DNA of 64,000 nt from Flavobacterium coralii. Its GTDB lineage: Bacteria; Bacteroidota; Bacteroidia; Flavobacteriales; Flavobacteriaceae. The stretch is taken from the NCBI RefSeq assembly GCF_019891545.1, contig NZ_JAHDIU010000001.1, positions 310,001 to 374,000 on the forward strand, written 5' to 3'. Below, piece after piece: positions 24,897 through 32,171 of the stretch (positions are counted from its first letter, which is position 1; each line of letters starts with the position of its first letter). The notes under the pieces were generated by a model, which saw nothing but the letters and a program-made list of their open reading frames with translations, was not told the DNA's origin and made no database searches. Made by a program: the position numbers and the translations under genes.

Positions 24897-25148
24897 ATGC
24901 CTAATCTTTTAACCATAGGACATGTATCTGTAGCTTCAATACGCAATTATCTGTTTGAAAAGCGCATTGATAAAGGCGACTCTATAGTGCTTAACCCCGC
25001 AGACTATGAGCATTTGCTTGAAGACATAAAACACTCAGGTGAATCTATAGATATACCGTTAAACGTTTTAGGCGTACTTATAGTTAAAGATAATGCCGCC
25101 GAAGTACCGGCCGGTAAAATCAGGGTTATAAAAAACGAGAGTATGTAG
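24897..25148 (+). CDS. Small protein of unknown function (83 aa)
   Basis: An 83-residue cytosolic protein, with no signal or membrane segment. It has a likely N-terminal helix (HVSVASIRNYLFEKRIDKG), then IVLNPADYEHLLEDIKHSG and a beta-rich end (IPLNVLGVLIVKDNAAEVPAGKIRVIK). It follows the DUF1622 gene by 75 bases and is closed by a strong terminator. I recall similar short proteins in Flavobacteriaceae but no named domain. Confidence 0.68.
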   Translation: MPNLLTIGHVSVASIRNYLFEKRIDKGDSIVLNPADYEHLLEDIKHSGESIDIPLNVLGVLIVKDNAAEVPAGKIRVIKNESM

Positions 25149-25177
25149 TTAAGTTTGTATCCTTTATACATTGAGAG

Positions 25178-25212
25178 AAAAAAGCTTCGAAGTAGTGCCC
25201 GAAGCTTTTTTT
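25178..25212 (+). terminator. Terminator behind the 83-aa gene
   Basis: Stem AAAAAAGCTTCG / CGAAGCTTTTTT with a 10-base loop and T-run. Confidence 0.9.
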
Positions 25213-25233
25213 GCTTTTATACCTTACAGATAT

Positions 25234-25428
25234 TTATTTTTCAGGTAATGGGCTATTAGAATAGTTCTTATTATATATAACCTGATCAATTGTAGAAATA
25301 GACAGATTATTAAACTCAGCGCTGATAATTTTTTTAGCGTCATGGCTTTTCATTTTTAGGTTTTTTAGTTGGTGGTACCGCTCCACGATCTTCCTGTTTC
25401 TTTCCTTCAGAAGGTCACTTACTGTCAT
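25234..25428 (-). CDS. Small HTH-like protein (64 aa)
   Basis: From ATG 25428 (MTVSDLLKERNRKIVERYHQL) the peptide has 64 residues; the alternative start at 25446 adds six. It is basic and helical. The stretch SHDAKKIISAEFNNLSISTIDQVIYNK looks like a helix-turn-helix, and similar short Bacteroidetes ORFs with a RYxxL...ILSxEFxLSxxTIxxI pattern are known to me as putative DNA-binding proteins. It is divergent from an Xre-family gene 106 bases away, with palindromes in the gap. Function unproven. Confidence 0.6.
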   Translation of the reverse strand: MTVSDLLKERNRKIVERYHQLKNLKMKSHDAKKIISAEFNNLSISTIDQVIYNKNYSNSPLPEK

Positions 25429-25448
25429 AAAATTATTTTTTTGCAATA

Positions 25449-25502
25449 ATTTTCTTTATATTTATAAAGATAAATATAAGAAAATAAATCGAAAAAGCGA
25501 TT
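25449..25502. promoter_or_regulatory. Two palindromes between divergent small regulator genes
   Basis: The first is an AT-rich imperfect palindrome, 25449-25465 with 25470-25485 (arms ATTTTCTTTATATTTAT and its reverse complement less one T). The second is AATCG-N6-CGATT at 25487-25502. Both lie between the 64-aa HTH gene and the Xre gene and are candidate operators for either. Confidence 0.5.
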
Positions 25503-25534
25503 ATAATTCTACAAATATATCATTAATTTTGAAA

Positions 25535-25900
25535 ATGAAAAATTATATAGGCCTAAATATTAAATATTTGTGCGAAAACAATTTTTTGTCGCAGGATGAA
25601 TTCGGCGCTAAGTTCGGTTTAAAGAAGAGTGTGGTAGGAACCTATGTAAGGGGAGTCTCATACCCGAAGATTGAAGTGATGCAGAAAATATGCGAAGAAT
25701 ATAACCTTACGCTGGATGAATTAGTTAATGAAGACCTGTATATAAAATTTAAAGGGCATACCAAAGGCAGCCTGCCAAAAGCCGCCGAACCCGCAATTGT
25801 TTATGACAGTGAAAGGGAAGCACTTTTAAAAACAATTGAGGCGCAGAAAGAAACTATTGCCGCCATGAAAATTACCATAGATACCTTATTGCAGAAATAG
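25535..25900 (+). CDS. Xre/Cro-type transcriptional regulator with coiled-coil tail
   Basis: 121 residues from ATG 25535; the TTG at 25529 is less likely. Residues about 8-60 form an HTH_3 domain: LSQDEFGAKFGLKKSVVGTYVRG is the helix-turn-helix, followed by PKIEVMQKICEEYNLTLDELV. The C-terminal 35 residues (EREALLKTIEAQKETIAAMKITIDTLL) are a likely coiled coil for dimerisation. Such small regulators in Bacteroidetes often control phage-type or chromosomal accessory genes. A -7-like TAATTTTG lies only four bases before the ATG, so if used the mRNA would be nearly leaderless. Confidence 0.85.
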   Translation: MKNYIGLNIKYLCENNFLSQDEFGAKFGLKKSVVGTYVRGVSYPKIEVMQKICEEYNLTLDELVNEDLYIKFKGHTKGSLPKAAEPAIVYDSEREALLKTIEAQKETIAAMKITIDTLLQK

Positions 25901-25934
25901 TTTTTTTGGGCTATATTTAATAAAAAATACAGCC

Positions 25935-26207
25935 ATGAAAGAACATTTTAAAACAATACTGGAAGCTTTTGAAAATGCGGGGATTGAAGTTAATAAAGCC
26001 GAATTCAGTATTACAGAATACTCCCTTAATACCAACCTGAGCTTTAAATTCAGGAACCTTGACGAGTTTTTAGAGTTTTTACACCTTTCCGCACCATCTG
26101 ACGATGAGCGCGCAGAAACTATTAATGCCGTACTTATAGAGGAAGGCATAGACCCTGACAGCTTTTTTTACGTAAACTTTTACAGCCCTAAAGTTGCCGA
26201 ACTTTAA
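25935..26207 (+). CDS. Small acidic protein of unknown function (90 aa)
   Basis: 90 residues, acidic, no signal peptide or membrane helix. Two predicted alpha-helical parts (EHFKTILEAFENAGIEV and LDEFLEFLHLSAPSDDERAETINAVLIEEG) surround a beta strand (AEFSITEYSLNTNLSFKF). It follows the Xre gene by 34 bases and precedes the next ORF by 12 bases, so the three are probably co-transcribed. I recognise no family. Confidence 0.62.
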   Translation: MKEHFKTILEAFENAGIEVNKAEFSITEYSLNTNLSFKFRNLDEFLEFLHLSAPSDDERAETINAVLIEEGIDPDSFFYVNFYSPKVAEL

Positions 26208-26219
26208 TTGCCTCAGCAA

Positions 26220-26714
26220 ATGGATATAGGATACCTGAAGATAAAGATTGATATTAAGGCAGAGCACGACGAACTTAAAAAGAAGTTCGAGTACCGCCGA
26301 AAAGAACTCAAGAAGGAAGAGGTAAAGAATATTTTTGAAGGTTTTAAAGATTATTTTAAGGCCGACGGAAATTTCAAATTCAAAGAAAATGAGCACAGTG
26401 TTACTGCAGAGTACAGGGAACACGGTATAACGCTGGATATGGATATCTATAAGAACATAGACAGCCCCGGTTTTGATATGGAAGGTTTTATACGCACCTA
26501 CGAAAACGAAACTTTTGATTTTGAAGTTGAGGCGGTGTGCAGCAAAGAGATATCAATGAACCCTGCAGGTATAAGCGGGCAGGAGAAGCTATTGCACGAT
26601 ACTGCCTATTTTAAAGATTTCCTGGAAGGGGTTATACACTATAAATTTAAGTATCGCATTAAGGGCCGCGAACAGGAATATTTTAGTATTCAGGAGCTTA
26701 TGCAGGCACTTTAA
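26220..26714 (+). CDS. Highly charged protein of unknown function (164 aa)
   Basis: ATG 26220 (MDIGYLKIKIDIKAEHDELK) is the likeliest start; a TTG at 26208 directly follows the previous stop. The 164-residue protein has a charged helical region (EHDELKKKFEYRRKELKKEEVKNIF) followed by alternating beta strands and a final short helix (YFSIQELMQAL). It has no export signal. It ends the small cluster that begins with the Xre regulator. No known domain is visible to me. Confidence 0.65.
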   Translation: MDIGYLKIKIDIKAEHDELKKKFEYRRKELKKEEVKNIFEGFKDYFKADGNFKFKENEHSVTAEYREHGITLDMDIYKNIDSPGFDMEGFIRTYENETFDFEVEAVCSKEISMNPAGISGQEKLLHDTAYFKDFLEGVIHYKFKYRIKGREQEYFSIQELMQAL

Positions 26715-26900
26715 TGTTATCTTTTTCATTAATTAACGGTAAAAGACCTTAATCAGCCTTAATTTTGTTTACTTTTGTACTGCATTACAGGTATAAGAGT
26801 GATTACATTTTTTGTAATGATTTTAAAATCACGGGCAATAAAGCAGGTAATTTTATAATACACTTTTAAAACCATAGTATTTGCCTAAAGGTGAAGGTTT

Positions 26901-27140
26901 ATGAAGTTATTCTCATTTATATTGTCTGTAGTTGTATTTTTCGTGGCGCTGTACTATTTTATAGAAGAGCTGCCGCAACTGCAAACGTTTAATGACGGTA
27001 TATACATAACCCTGCTCGGCATTTTAATGGCAATATGTATAACAGGCGTTTTTATTAATTCTGATTTTTTGGTAAGGAAACGCAAAAGCAGGATTATCCT
27101 TTTTGTATCGAACAGCTTTTCAAAAAAAAATAAAAAATAA
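26901..27140 (+). CDS. Small two-helix membrane protein (79 aa)
   Basis: 79 residues with two hydrophobic helices (LFSFILSVVVFFVALYYFI and IYITLLGILMAICITGVFI) joined by a short loop and followed by a basic tail (RKRKSRIIL to SKKNKK). The ATG is preceded by a 186-base gap that holds TACTTTTG (26770-26777), a plausible -7 element, but no clear partner at -33. A terminator overlaps the stop codon. Function unknown. Confidence 0.62.
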   Translation: MKLFSFILSVVVFFVALYYFIEELPQLQTFNDGIYITLLGILMAICITGVFINSDFLVRKRKSRIILFVSNSFSKKNKK

Positions 27141-27166
27141 ACTCCGGTAACCAGCCGGAGTTTATT
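27136..27166. terminator. Bidirectional terminator
   Basis: Perfect 12-bp stem AATAAACTCCGG / CCGGAGTTTATT with loop TAACCAG, between the small membrane protein and the converging peptidase gene. Confidence 0.87.
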
Positions 27167-27184
27167 TTTATATTGAATTACTTA

Positions 27185-28210
27185 CTATTCACCGTTTTTA
27201 TCTACAACCGGCCTGTTTTCCCTGTTGGCAAGTTCCCACGCTGTGGCAAAGGCAAGCTGTGCCCGCTTTGCAAGCAGGTCATATTCTATTTTATCAGGTG
27301 TATCACCCGGTTTGTGATAATCAGCATGCACACCGTTAAAATAGAAAATGATAGGTATGCCGTGTTTAGCAAAGTTATAGTGGTCTGACCTGAAGTAGAA
27401 ACGGTTTGGGTCGTTCCTGTCATTATACCTGTAGTCCAGCTCCAGCTTAGTATATTTTTCGTTAGCTGCCTCGTTTATATTATGCAGTTCAGTACTCAGC
27501 CTGTCAGAGCCGATTACATATACATAATTGCCGTTATCTTTATGATCGTCATCGCGGCGGCCTATCATATCAATATTTAGGTCGGCAATAGTATTTTCTA
27601 TTGGGAAAAGCGGATTTTCTGAATAATAGCGTGAACCGTGCAGTCCATGTTCTTCACCTGTTACATGCAAAAACAGGATTGACCTTTTAGGCCCGTAGCC
27701 ATCTTTTTTTGCCTGCATAAACGCCTGCGCAATTTCCAGCAATGCCACAGTACCCGATCCATCATCATCTGCGCCGTTATATATCTCGCCGTTTTTCATG
27801 CCTACATGGTCATAATGGGCAGAGATAACAAGTATTTCTTCAGGCTTTTCGGTACCCTCTATAAAAGCCCAAATATTTTCCGAATCATTCAGTTTAGGCG
27901 AAAATGCCCTTGCCATAAATGCGGATGGTACAGGCTGGTAAAAATTCTCGGCGCCTTTTGGGTATGATATACCGTTTGCCTCATACTGGCTTATAAGGTA
28001 ACGCCCTGCTTTCTTTTGTCCTTCGGTACCTGTATTGCGGCCTTCCATTTCGTCTCCCGCAACAATAAAGAGGTGTTTTTTTAAATCAGCAGGTGTTATG
28101 GTGTTCATGTACTTAGCCACATCTGCCTTAGCAGGGTTTTTTTGAGCAATCTGCGAGCTGCTGCACGACAATATAAACAGCGCCAGCGGCAATGCAATAA
28201 TTTTTTTCAT
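27185..28210 (-). CDS. M28 family zinc aminopeptidase, lipoprotein
   Basis: 341 residues with a lipoprotein signal (Cys16 in LFILSC). The metal-ligand motifs of clan MH are present in order: ISAHYDHVG, NGADDDGSG, VTGEEHGLHGS, LNIDMIGR, and RSDHYNFAKHGIP. The protein should act as a di-zinc aminopeptidase anchored in the periplasm or on the cell surface, releasing amino acids from peptides. It is three bases downstream of the DUF3667 gene, so co-transcription is likely. Confidence 0.92.
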   Translation of the reverse strand: MKKIIALPLALFILSCSSSQIAQKNPAKADVAKYMNTITPADLKKHLFIVAGDEMEGRNTGTEGQKKAGRYLISQYEANGISYPKGAENFYQPVPSAFMARAFSPKLNDSENIWAFIEGTEKPEEILVISAHYDHVGMKNGEIYNGADDDGSGTVALLEIAQAFMQAKKDGYGPKRSILFLHVTGEEHGLHGSRYYSENPLFPIENTIADLNIDMIGRRDDDHKDNGNYVYVIGSDRLSTELHNINEAANEKYTKLELDYRYNDRNDPNRFYFRSDHYNFAKHGIPIIFYFNGVHADYHKPGDTPDKIEYDLLAKRAQLAFATAWELANRENRPVVDKNGE

Positions 28211-28213
28211 AGT

Positions 28214-29161
28214 TTAGATTTTATATGAGGCATACATTGCCGCGATTATAAATAATGCAAGAAAAAATATCGTATTTATCAATAAAAGTAAAAAACTTTT
28301 TAATAAAGATATCCCAATTTTCTCTTTATAAAAATTATATCTTGACTTAAACAGATAAAAGATGGCATAGATAATATTTAAAAAATATAAAATGATTGTA
28401 ATGGCATCTACAATATCATCTGTTAATACAATACTCAATATAAATAAAAATATCTCCAGCAATGTTACTGATAGTAGAAGAAATGAATAAAAATGTAGTG
28501 TAAATATACCGTGGTCAAAAAAATACCATCTTGTTTTACCATGAAATACCCATAGCCAAAATGCAAAAATGGGGAGATAAATAAACAGTACTTTCGGTAA
28601 CAGGGGTACAAATTCCTTTACAAAGCCTTTTTTACTACTATCAATTTCTCCAAGCTGCCGTCCCTTTTCTAACTGTTTTTTTTCGAACCAAAGCTCAAAA
28701 GCATTAAACTTTTCATCTTCAGGAAGTGTTTTATGTACCGAGTCGAGCTGCTGAGGAGTATATATCTTTTTATTGTTTATAGTAAGGTGATACCTTTCTT
28801 CGGTATTGGCTTCAGTATTATCCTGTGATAAATCGGGCCCTTCATCATCTATAGAACTAACAGCAATAAAAAAGGTAACAAAACTTATAAAAATATACAG
28901 TTTAACCGGCGGTACAAACTTTTGCCTTTTTCCCGACAGATATTCTTTTGTAAGCCTGCCGGGGTAAAACAGCAAATACTTTATTGTTTTCCAGAAAGCG
29001 CCGTCATAATGCGTAAAGTCTTCTATAAAATGCGCTACCAGTGCACCAAAGGTTTGCCGGGTTTCTACATTTTTTTGCCCGTATTGCGAGCAGTAGCTTT
29101 TATCTACAATATACCCGCAGTTCTCGCAGGTCTTATCATCGCGAAGGCGGCCATGTCCCAT
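28214..29161 (-). CDS. DUF3667 membrane protein with a degenerate zinc ribbon
   Basis: 315 residues. The N-terminus has a short Cys motif CENCG-x6-YCSQYGQKN; in the usual DUF3667 form it is CxxCG...YCxxCGQ, so the fourth cysteine is replaced by tyrosine here. The block HFIEDFTHYDGAFWKTIKYLLFYPGRLTKEYLSGKRQ and the following helix YIFISFVTFFIAV are diagnostic of the family. Four to five further transmembrane helices follow. Function unknown. It is translated just upstream of the M28 peptidase. Confidence 0.88.
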   Translation of the reverse strand: MGHGRLRDDKTCENCGYIVDKSYCSQYGQKNVETRQTFGALVAHFIEDFTHYDGAFWKTIKYLLFYPGRLTKEYLSGKRQKFVPPVKLYIFISFVTFFIAVSSIDDEGPDLSQDNTEANTEERYHLTINNKKIYTPQQLDSVHKTLPEDEKFNAFELWFEKKQLEKGRQLGEIDSSKKGFVKEFVPLLPKVLFIYLPIFAFWLWVFHGKTRWYFFDHGIFTLHFYSFLLLSVTLLEIFLFILSIVLTDDIVDAITIILYFLNIIYAIFYLFKSRYNFYKEKIGISLLKSFLLLLINTIFFLALFIIAAMYASYKI

Positions 29162-29217
29162 TGGTTATATTTCAATTGGTTATCGGCATAAAAATAGGAA
29201 TTTAATTAAAATGAAAA

Positions 29218-29354
29218 AGAGGCTGTCTCAAAAGTGTCATTCTGAACGAAGCGATAGCGAAGTGAAGAATCTTAAATAGCTGATTTCAATTAAGATTCCT
29301 CGTATCGTCGGAATGACAAAGTGCCGGAAAGTGCATTTTTGAGACAGCGCCTCT
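29218..29354. repeat. Palindromic intergenic repeat element (MITE-like)
   Basis: A 137-base element with terminal inverted repeats: AGAGGCTGTCTCAAAA (29218-29233) against the reverse complement of TTTTTGAGACAGCGCCTCT (29336-29354), differing by a 2-base insertion. Two further nested inverted repeats are GTCATTCTGA (29236-29245) with TCGGAATGAC (29308-29317), and GAAGAATCTTA (29264-29274) with TAAGATTCCTC (29291-29301). The inner words are of a type widely repeated in Bacteroidota genomes. No ORF. It lies between two genes on the minus strand. Confidence 0.8.
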
Positions 29355-29357
29355 AAA

Positions 29358-29843
29358 TTAATTGTCCGCTTTCTCTAAAGGAGGTGGCGGGTTAAATCTG
29401 TCAGGATAGTTAACTATTGCATCCATCATAAGATCTCGAAGGATTTCCGGGCCAACTTTAAAAATTGCGATTCTCAATTTTCTATGATATTCTTTATTCT
29501 CTTCAAACTCTTTTTCTTCAGCCATTTTAAAAGCATCCCATTCCTGCTGTGCTTCAAAAACACTAAAGAAATCTGTTTGAGCAAGATTCTCTTCAATCCA
29601 GACAATCGGATCGGGTTTCAATAAAGACCGTTTATCGCTTTTTAGGTTTGTTTTATGATAGAAGTTTCTGAGCAACCTCATATGCTCTTGATAGATTTCA
29701 GAATCTAATCTTTTTAAATAAAGTACTTTCAGTTCATTATAGGTCGCAGTATATAAGCTGTCTTTTACGGTTGTCTCCTGAGCTACCGTAGTATTGACTG
29801 ATAGCATAAATAATGTCAAAGCAATTAATTGTAGTAATTTCAT
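29358..29843 (-). CDS. Exported protein of unknown function (161 aa)
   Basis: 161 residues with a signal peptide (MKLLQLIALTLFMLSVNTTVA, cleavage before QE). The mature part is highly helical and charged (NELKVLYLKRLDSEIYQEHMR and EFEENKEYHRKLR) with a proline-rich end (RFNPPPPLEK). No enzyme motif is visible. It follows the dienelactone hydrolase gene by 17 bases and may be co-transcribed. Unknown family; probably periplasmic. Confidence 0.65.
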   Translation of the reverse strand: MKLLQLIALTLFMLSVNTTVAQETTVKDSLYTATYNELKVLYLKRLDSEIYQEHMRLLRNFYHKTNLKSDKRSLLKPDPIVWIEENLAQTDFFSVFEAQQEWDAFKMAEEKEFEENKEYHRKLRIAIFKVGPEILRDLMMDAIVNYPDRFNPPPPLEKADN

Positions 29844-29860
29844 ATATAGTTGGATTTGTT

Positions 29861-30634
29861 TTACTCCTCAAATGTTTCCTTCAGGAAAAGTAAAAAGTGT
29901 TTCCAGCTTCGCCTGTCGGCCTGTTCGTTATATGCAGCGCCTTTGCTGTTATCGTTACCGGCTTCTTTTTCAGTAAAGGCATGAACGGCATTGCCATAGT
30001 AAATCATTTGCCAGTCGGCGTTGCCATCGCGCATTTCCTGCTGAAAAGCGAGAATGTCCCCCTGCGGAACATAAGGGTCATCAGCACCGTGCAGAACTAA
30101 AACTTTTGTTTTAATCTTCTTATTTTCCCTCGATTTATCTTTGCCAAGCCCCCCATGGAATGATACTACACCACGCACAGCCATCTGAGCGCGAGCCGCT
30201 TCAAGCGCACCTGTGCCGCCAAAGCAATAGCCGATAACAACAATATCTTCGGGGTTGGCGCCAAATTTTATAAGCTGCTCCATCGCCAGCTTTATACGCC
30301 TTTGGTAATCTTCAGGATGGCTTTTATAATAACCCGACTGTTCACCAGCCTCTTTGGTATCCTTCGGATAGTTGCCCTCGCCATAAATATCTGCTATAAA
30401 AGCATAGTAACCTAACCCTGCCAGTTCCTGAGCCACACGCTTAGAGTGGTCGCTTATACCTTTCCAGGCAGGTAAAATAAGTATACCCGGTGTTTGTGGT
30501 GTTTTTTTGGCAGGAGCTATTGCAAAGCCGTTAAGCTTTTGGCTGACATCAGTATAGGCTACTGCTTTAAGCTGGGCGTTGGTTTGTAGTGCCATAAAAG
30601 TAAATATGATTGCAAATGATATAGGTAGTTTCAT
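29861..30634 (-). CDS. Exported dienelactone hydrolase family protein
   Basis: 257 residues with a signal peptide ending in T-N-A-Q. The dienelactone hydrolase triad is visible: Cys in GYCFGGTGALEAAR, Asp in LHGADDPYVPQG and His in NAVHAFTEKEAG. The blocks ILPAWKG and FIADIYGEGNYP are also conserved. It should hydrolyse lactones or small esters in the periplasm; the biological substrate is unknown. No aromatic degradation genes are near, so a classical chlorocatechol role is unlikely. Confidence 0.9.
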   Translation of the reverse strand: MKLPISFAIIFTFMALQTNAQLKAVAYTDVSQKLNGFAIAPAKKTPQTPGILILPAWKGISDHSKRVAQELAGLGYYAFIADIYGEGNYPKDTKEAGEQSGYYKSHPEDYQRRIKLAMEQLIKFGANPEDIVVIGYCFGGTGALEAARAQMAVRGVVSFHGGLGKDKSRENKKIKTKVLVLHGADDPYVPQGDILAFQQEMRDGNADWQMIYYGNAVHAFTEKEAGNDNSKGAAYNEQADRRSWKHFLLFLKETFEE

Positions 30635-30666
30635 AGAATTATAGTTAGAAGATTGAAAGATATAAA

Positions 30667-30702
30667 AAAGAAAGCTTTCATACAGTGTATAAAAGCTTTC
30701 CG
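30667..30702 (-). terminator. Terminator behind the DJ-1 family gene
   Basis: On the minus strand, stem GAAAGCTTT / AAAGCTTTC with an imperfect inner part is followed by a T-run. Confidence 0.7.
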
Positions 30703-30726
30703 TTTCATTTTAATAATAGTTATGTA

Positions 30727-31275
30727 TTAAGCATGCTGCTTTTCGTGCTTACCTTCTTTTATTTCCTCGACCATCTTTTTGTTGAAGGCAGGCAGGTCGT
30801 CAGGGTTACGGCTTGTTACAAGCCCCTGGTCTACAACAACTTCTTTGTCTGTCCATTTAGCTCCTGCATTTTCAAGATCTTTCCTTACAGAGTGGTAAGA
30901 GGTCATTTCCCTTCCTTCCACAACTTCTGCATTAATCAGTATCTGCGGGCCGTGGCAAATTGCCGCTACAGGCTTTTTAGCTTTAAAAAAGTCCCTTACA
31001 AAAGTAAGTGCTTCCTCATTTGTGCGCAGCTGGTCCGGATTAATAACACCACCCGGCAGTACAAGCGCATCATAATCGCTGCTGCTTACTTCGCTAAGTT
31101 TTTTATCTACAGTATAGGTTCCGCCCCAGTCTTTGCCTTTCCATGCTTTAATAGAACCGCTTTCAGGGCTTATAATGTGTGCTGTCCAGCCTTGTTCTTC
31201 AAGATGTTCTTTTGGCGATTTAAGCTCGCTTTCTTCAAATCCGTTGGTTGCCAGTATTGCTACTTTCTTGCTCAT
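30727..31275 (-). CDS. DJ-1/PfpI family protein (YhbO-like)
   Basis: From ATG 31275 (MSKKVAILATNGFEESEL) the protein has 182 residues; upstream in-frame starts add residues without conservation. The nucleophilic cysteine lies in AICHGPQ and the conserved glutamate in NGFEESE. The block ALVLPGGVINPDQLR also fits YhbO/PfpI stress proteins. These have been proposed to act as glyoxalases or protein/DNA deglycases against methylglyoxal damage. The C-terminus is charged and His-containing (EGKHEKQHA). It is a monocistronic gene with its own terminator. Confidence 0.92.
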   Translation of the reverse strand: MSKKVAILATNGFEESELKSPKEHLEEQGWTAHIISPESGSIKAWKGKDWGGTYTVDKKLSEVSSSDYDALVLPGGVINPDQLRTNEEALTFVRDFFKAKKPVAAICHGPQILINAEVVEGREMTSYHSVRKDLENAGAKWTDKEVVVDQGLVTSRNPDDLPAFNKKMVEEIKEGKHEKQHA

Positions 31276-31424
31276 GATTTTACGTTTTTTATGGTTATAG
31301 AATTTAACTATTTCAAAGTTAGTCATAGCTCGCTTTAACATGTTCTAATACAGTACTAAAGTTGTGCTAATGTTTGTTAACCCCTTAGCTGATTGTAGTA
31401 ATTTTAGGATAAAATCTTTTAGCT

Positions 31425-32117
31425 ATGGATGATATATTTGAGTGGAAACGACTGTTGTTTAACGACCTGCCTGTAGCTTTTTTACTGGAAGTACTTTTCA
31501 GGACCTGTATAATGTTTATCATAGTACTGCTCACGCTAAAGTTTGCAGGAAAGAGAGGTGTAAAGCAGCTTTCGGTTTTTGAAGTGGTAATCATTATTTC
31601 ATTAGGTTCTGCTGCGGGTGACCCCATGTTTTATGAAGATGTAGGGCTTATACCGGCACTTACCGTTTTTATAACCGTGCTGCTTATGTATCGTTTAGTA
31701 ACCTGGATGCTGGGAAAGAGCAAAAGGTTCGAGAACTTTATCGAGGGAAAGGTAAAGTGTATTATAGAAGACGGGCAGTTTTCTTTACAGAGCTTTAAAA
31801 AAGAAGACCTTGCGCTTGATGAGTTTTTTGCTGAACTGCGCCTGCGCTCTATAGAACATCTTGGGCAGGTTCGAAATGCATATATAGAAACCAACGGGGC
31901 TATAAGCGTTTACTTTTATGAAGATGAAGATGTGAAGTATGGGCTGCCGATACGCCCTCAGCTTTTTGCCATGAAAAGTAAAGATATCCCGAAATCAGGT
32001 ACCTATGCCTGTACTTTTTGTGCCAATGTGCAACAGCTCGAGCCTGTACACGCTAATTGTACCGTTTGTGGCCGTGAGGAATGGATAGAGGCTATAAAAT
32101 CGAAGCGGGTAGTATAA
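31425..32117 (+). CDS. DUF421 (YetF-like) membrane protein with C-terminal Cys pairs
   Basis: 230 residues. Three N-terminal transmembrane helices include FRTCIMFIIVLLTLKFAGKR, and the segment KRGVKQLSVFEVVIIISLGSAAGDP is the family signature. A cytosolic DUF421 domain follows (CIIEDGQFSLQSFKKEDLALDEFFAELR). The C-terminus has CTFC and, about 18 residues later, CTVC, a likely zinc knuckle not found in all members. The role is unclear; YetF relatives affect spore and envelope stress properties in Bacillus. Confidence 0.88.
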   Translation: MDDIFEWKRLLFNDLPVAFLLEVLFRTCIMFIIVLLTLKFAGKRGVKQLSVFEVVIIISLGSAAGDPMFYEDVGLIPALTVFITVLLMYRLVTWMLGKSKRFENFIEGKVKCIIEDGQFSLQSFKKEDLALDEFFAELRLRSIEHLGQVRNAYIETNGAISVYFYEDEDVKYGLPIRPQLFAMKSKDIPKSGTYACTFCANVQQLEPVHANCTVCGREEWIEAIKSKRVV

Positions 32118-32122
32118 AATAT

Positions 32123-32149
32123 AAAAGCACCGCTTAGTGCGATGCTTTT
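32123..32149 (+). terminator. Weak terminator behind the DUF421 gene
   Basis: AAAAGCA pairs with TGCTTTT across a 13-base loop. The stem is short, so this is a tentative call. Confidence 0.4.
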
Positions 32150-32171
32150 GAACTATCTGTGGGAAGTTATA

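Noticed and set aside
24897-27140. A prophage remnant
   Set aside because: There are small unknown genes and an Xre regulator but no integrase, structural or lysis gene, and no attachment site at tRNA-Tyr (61082-61163).
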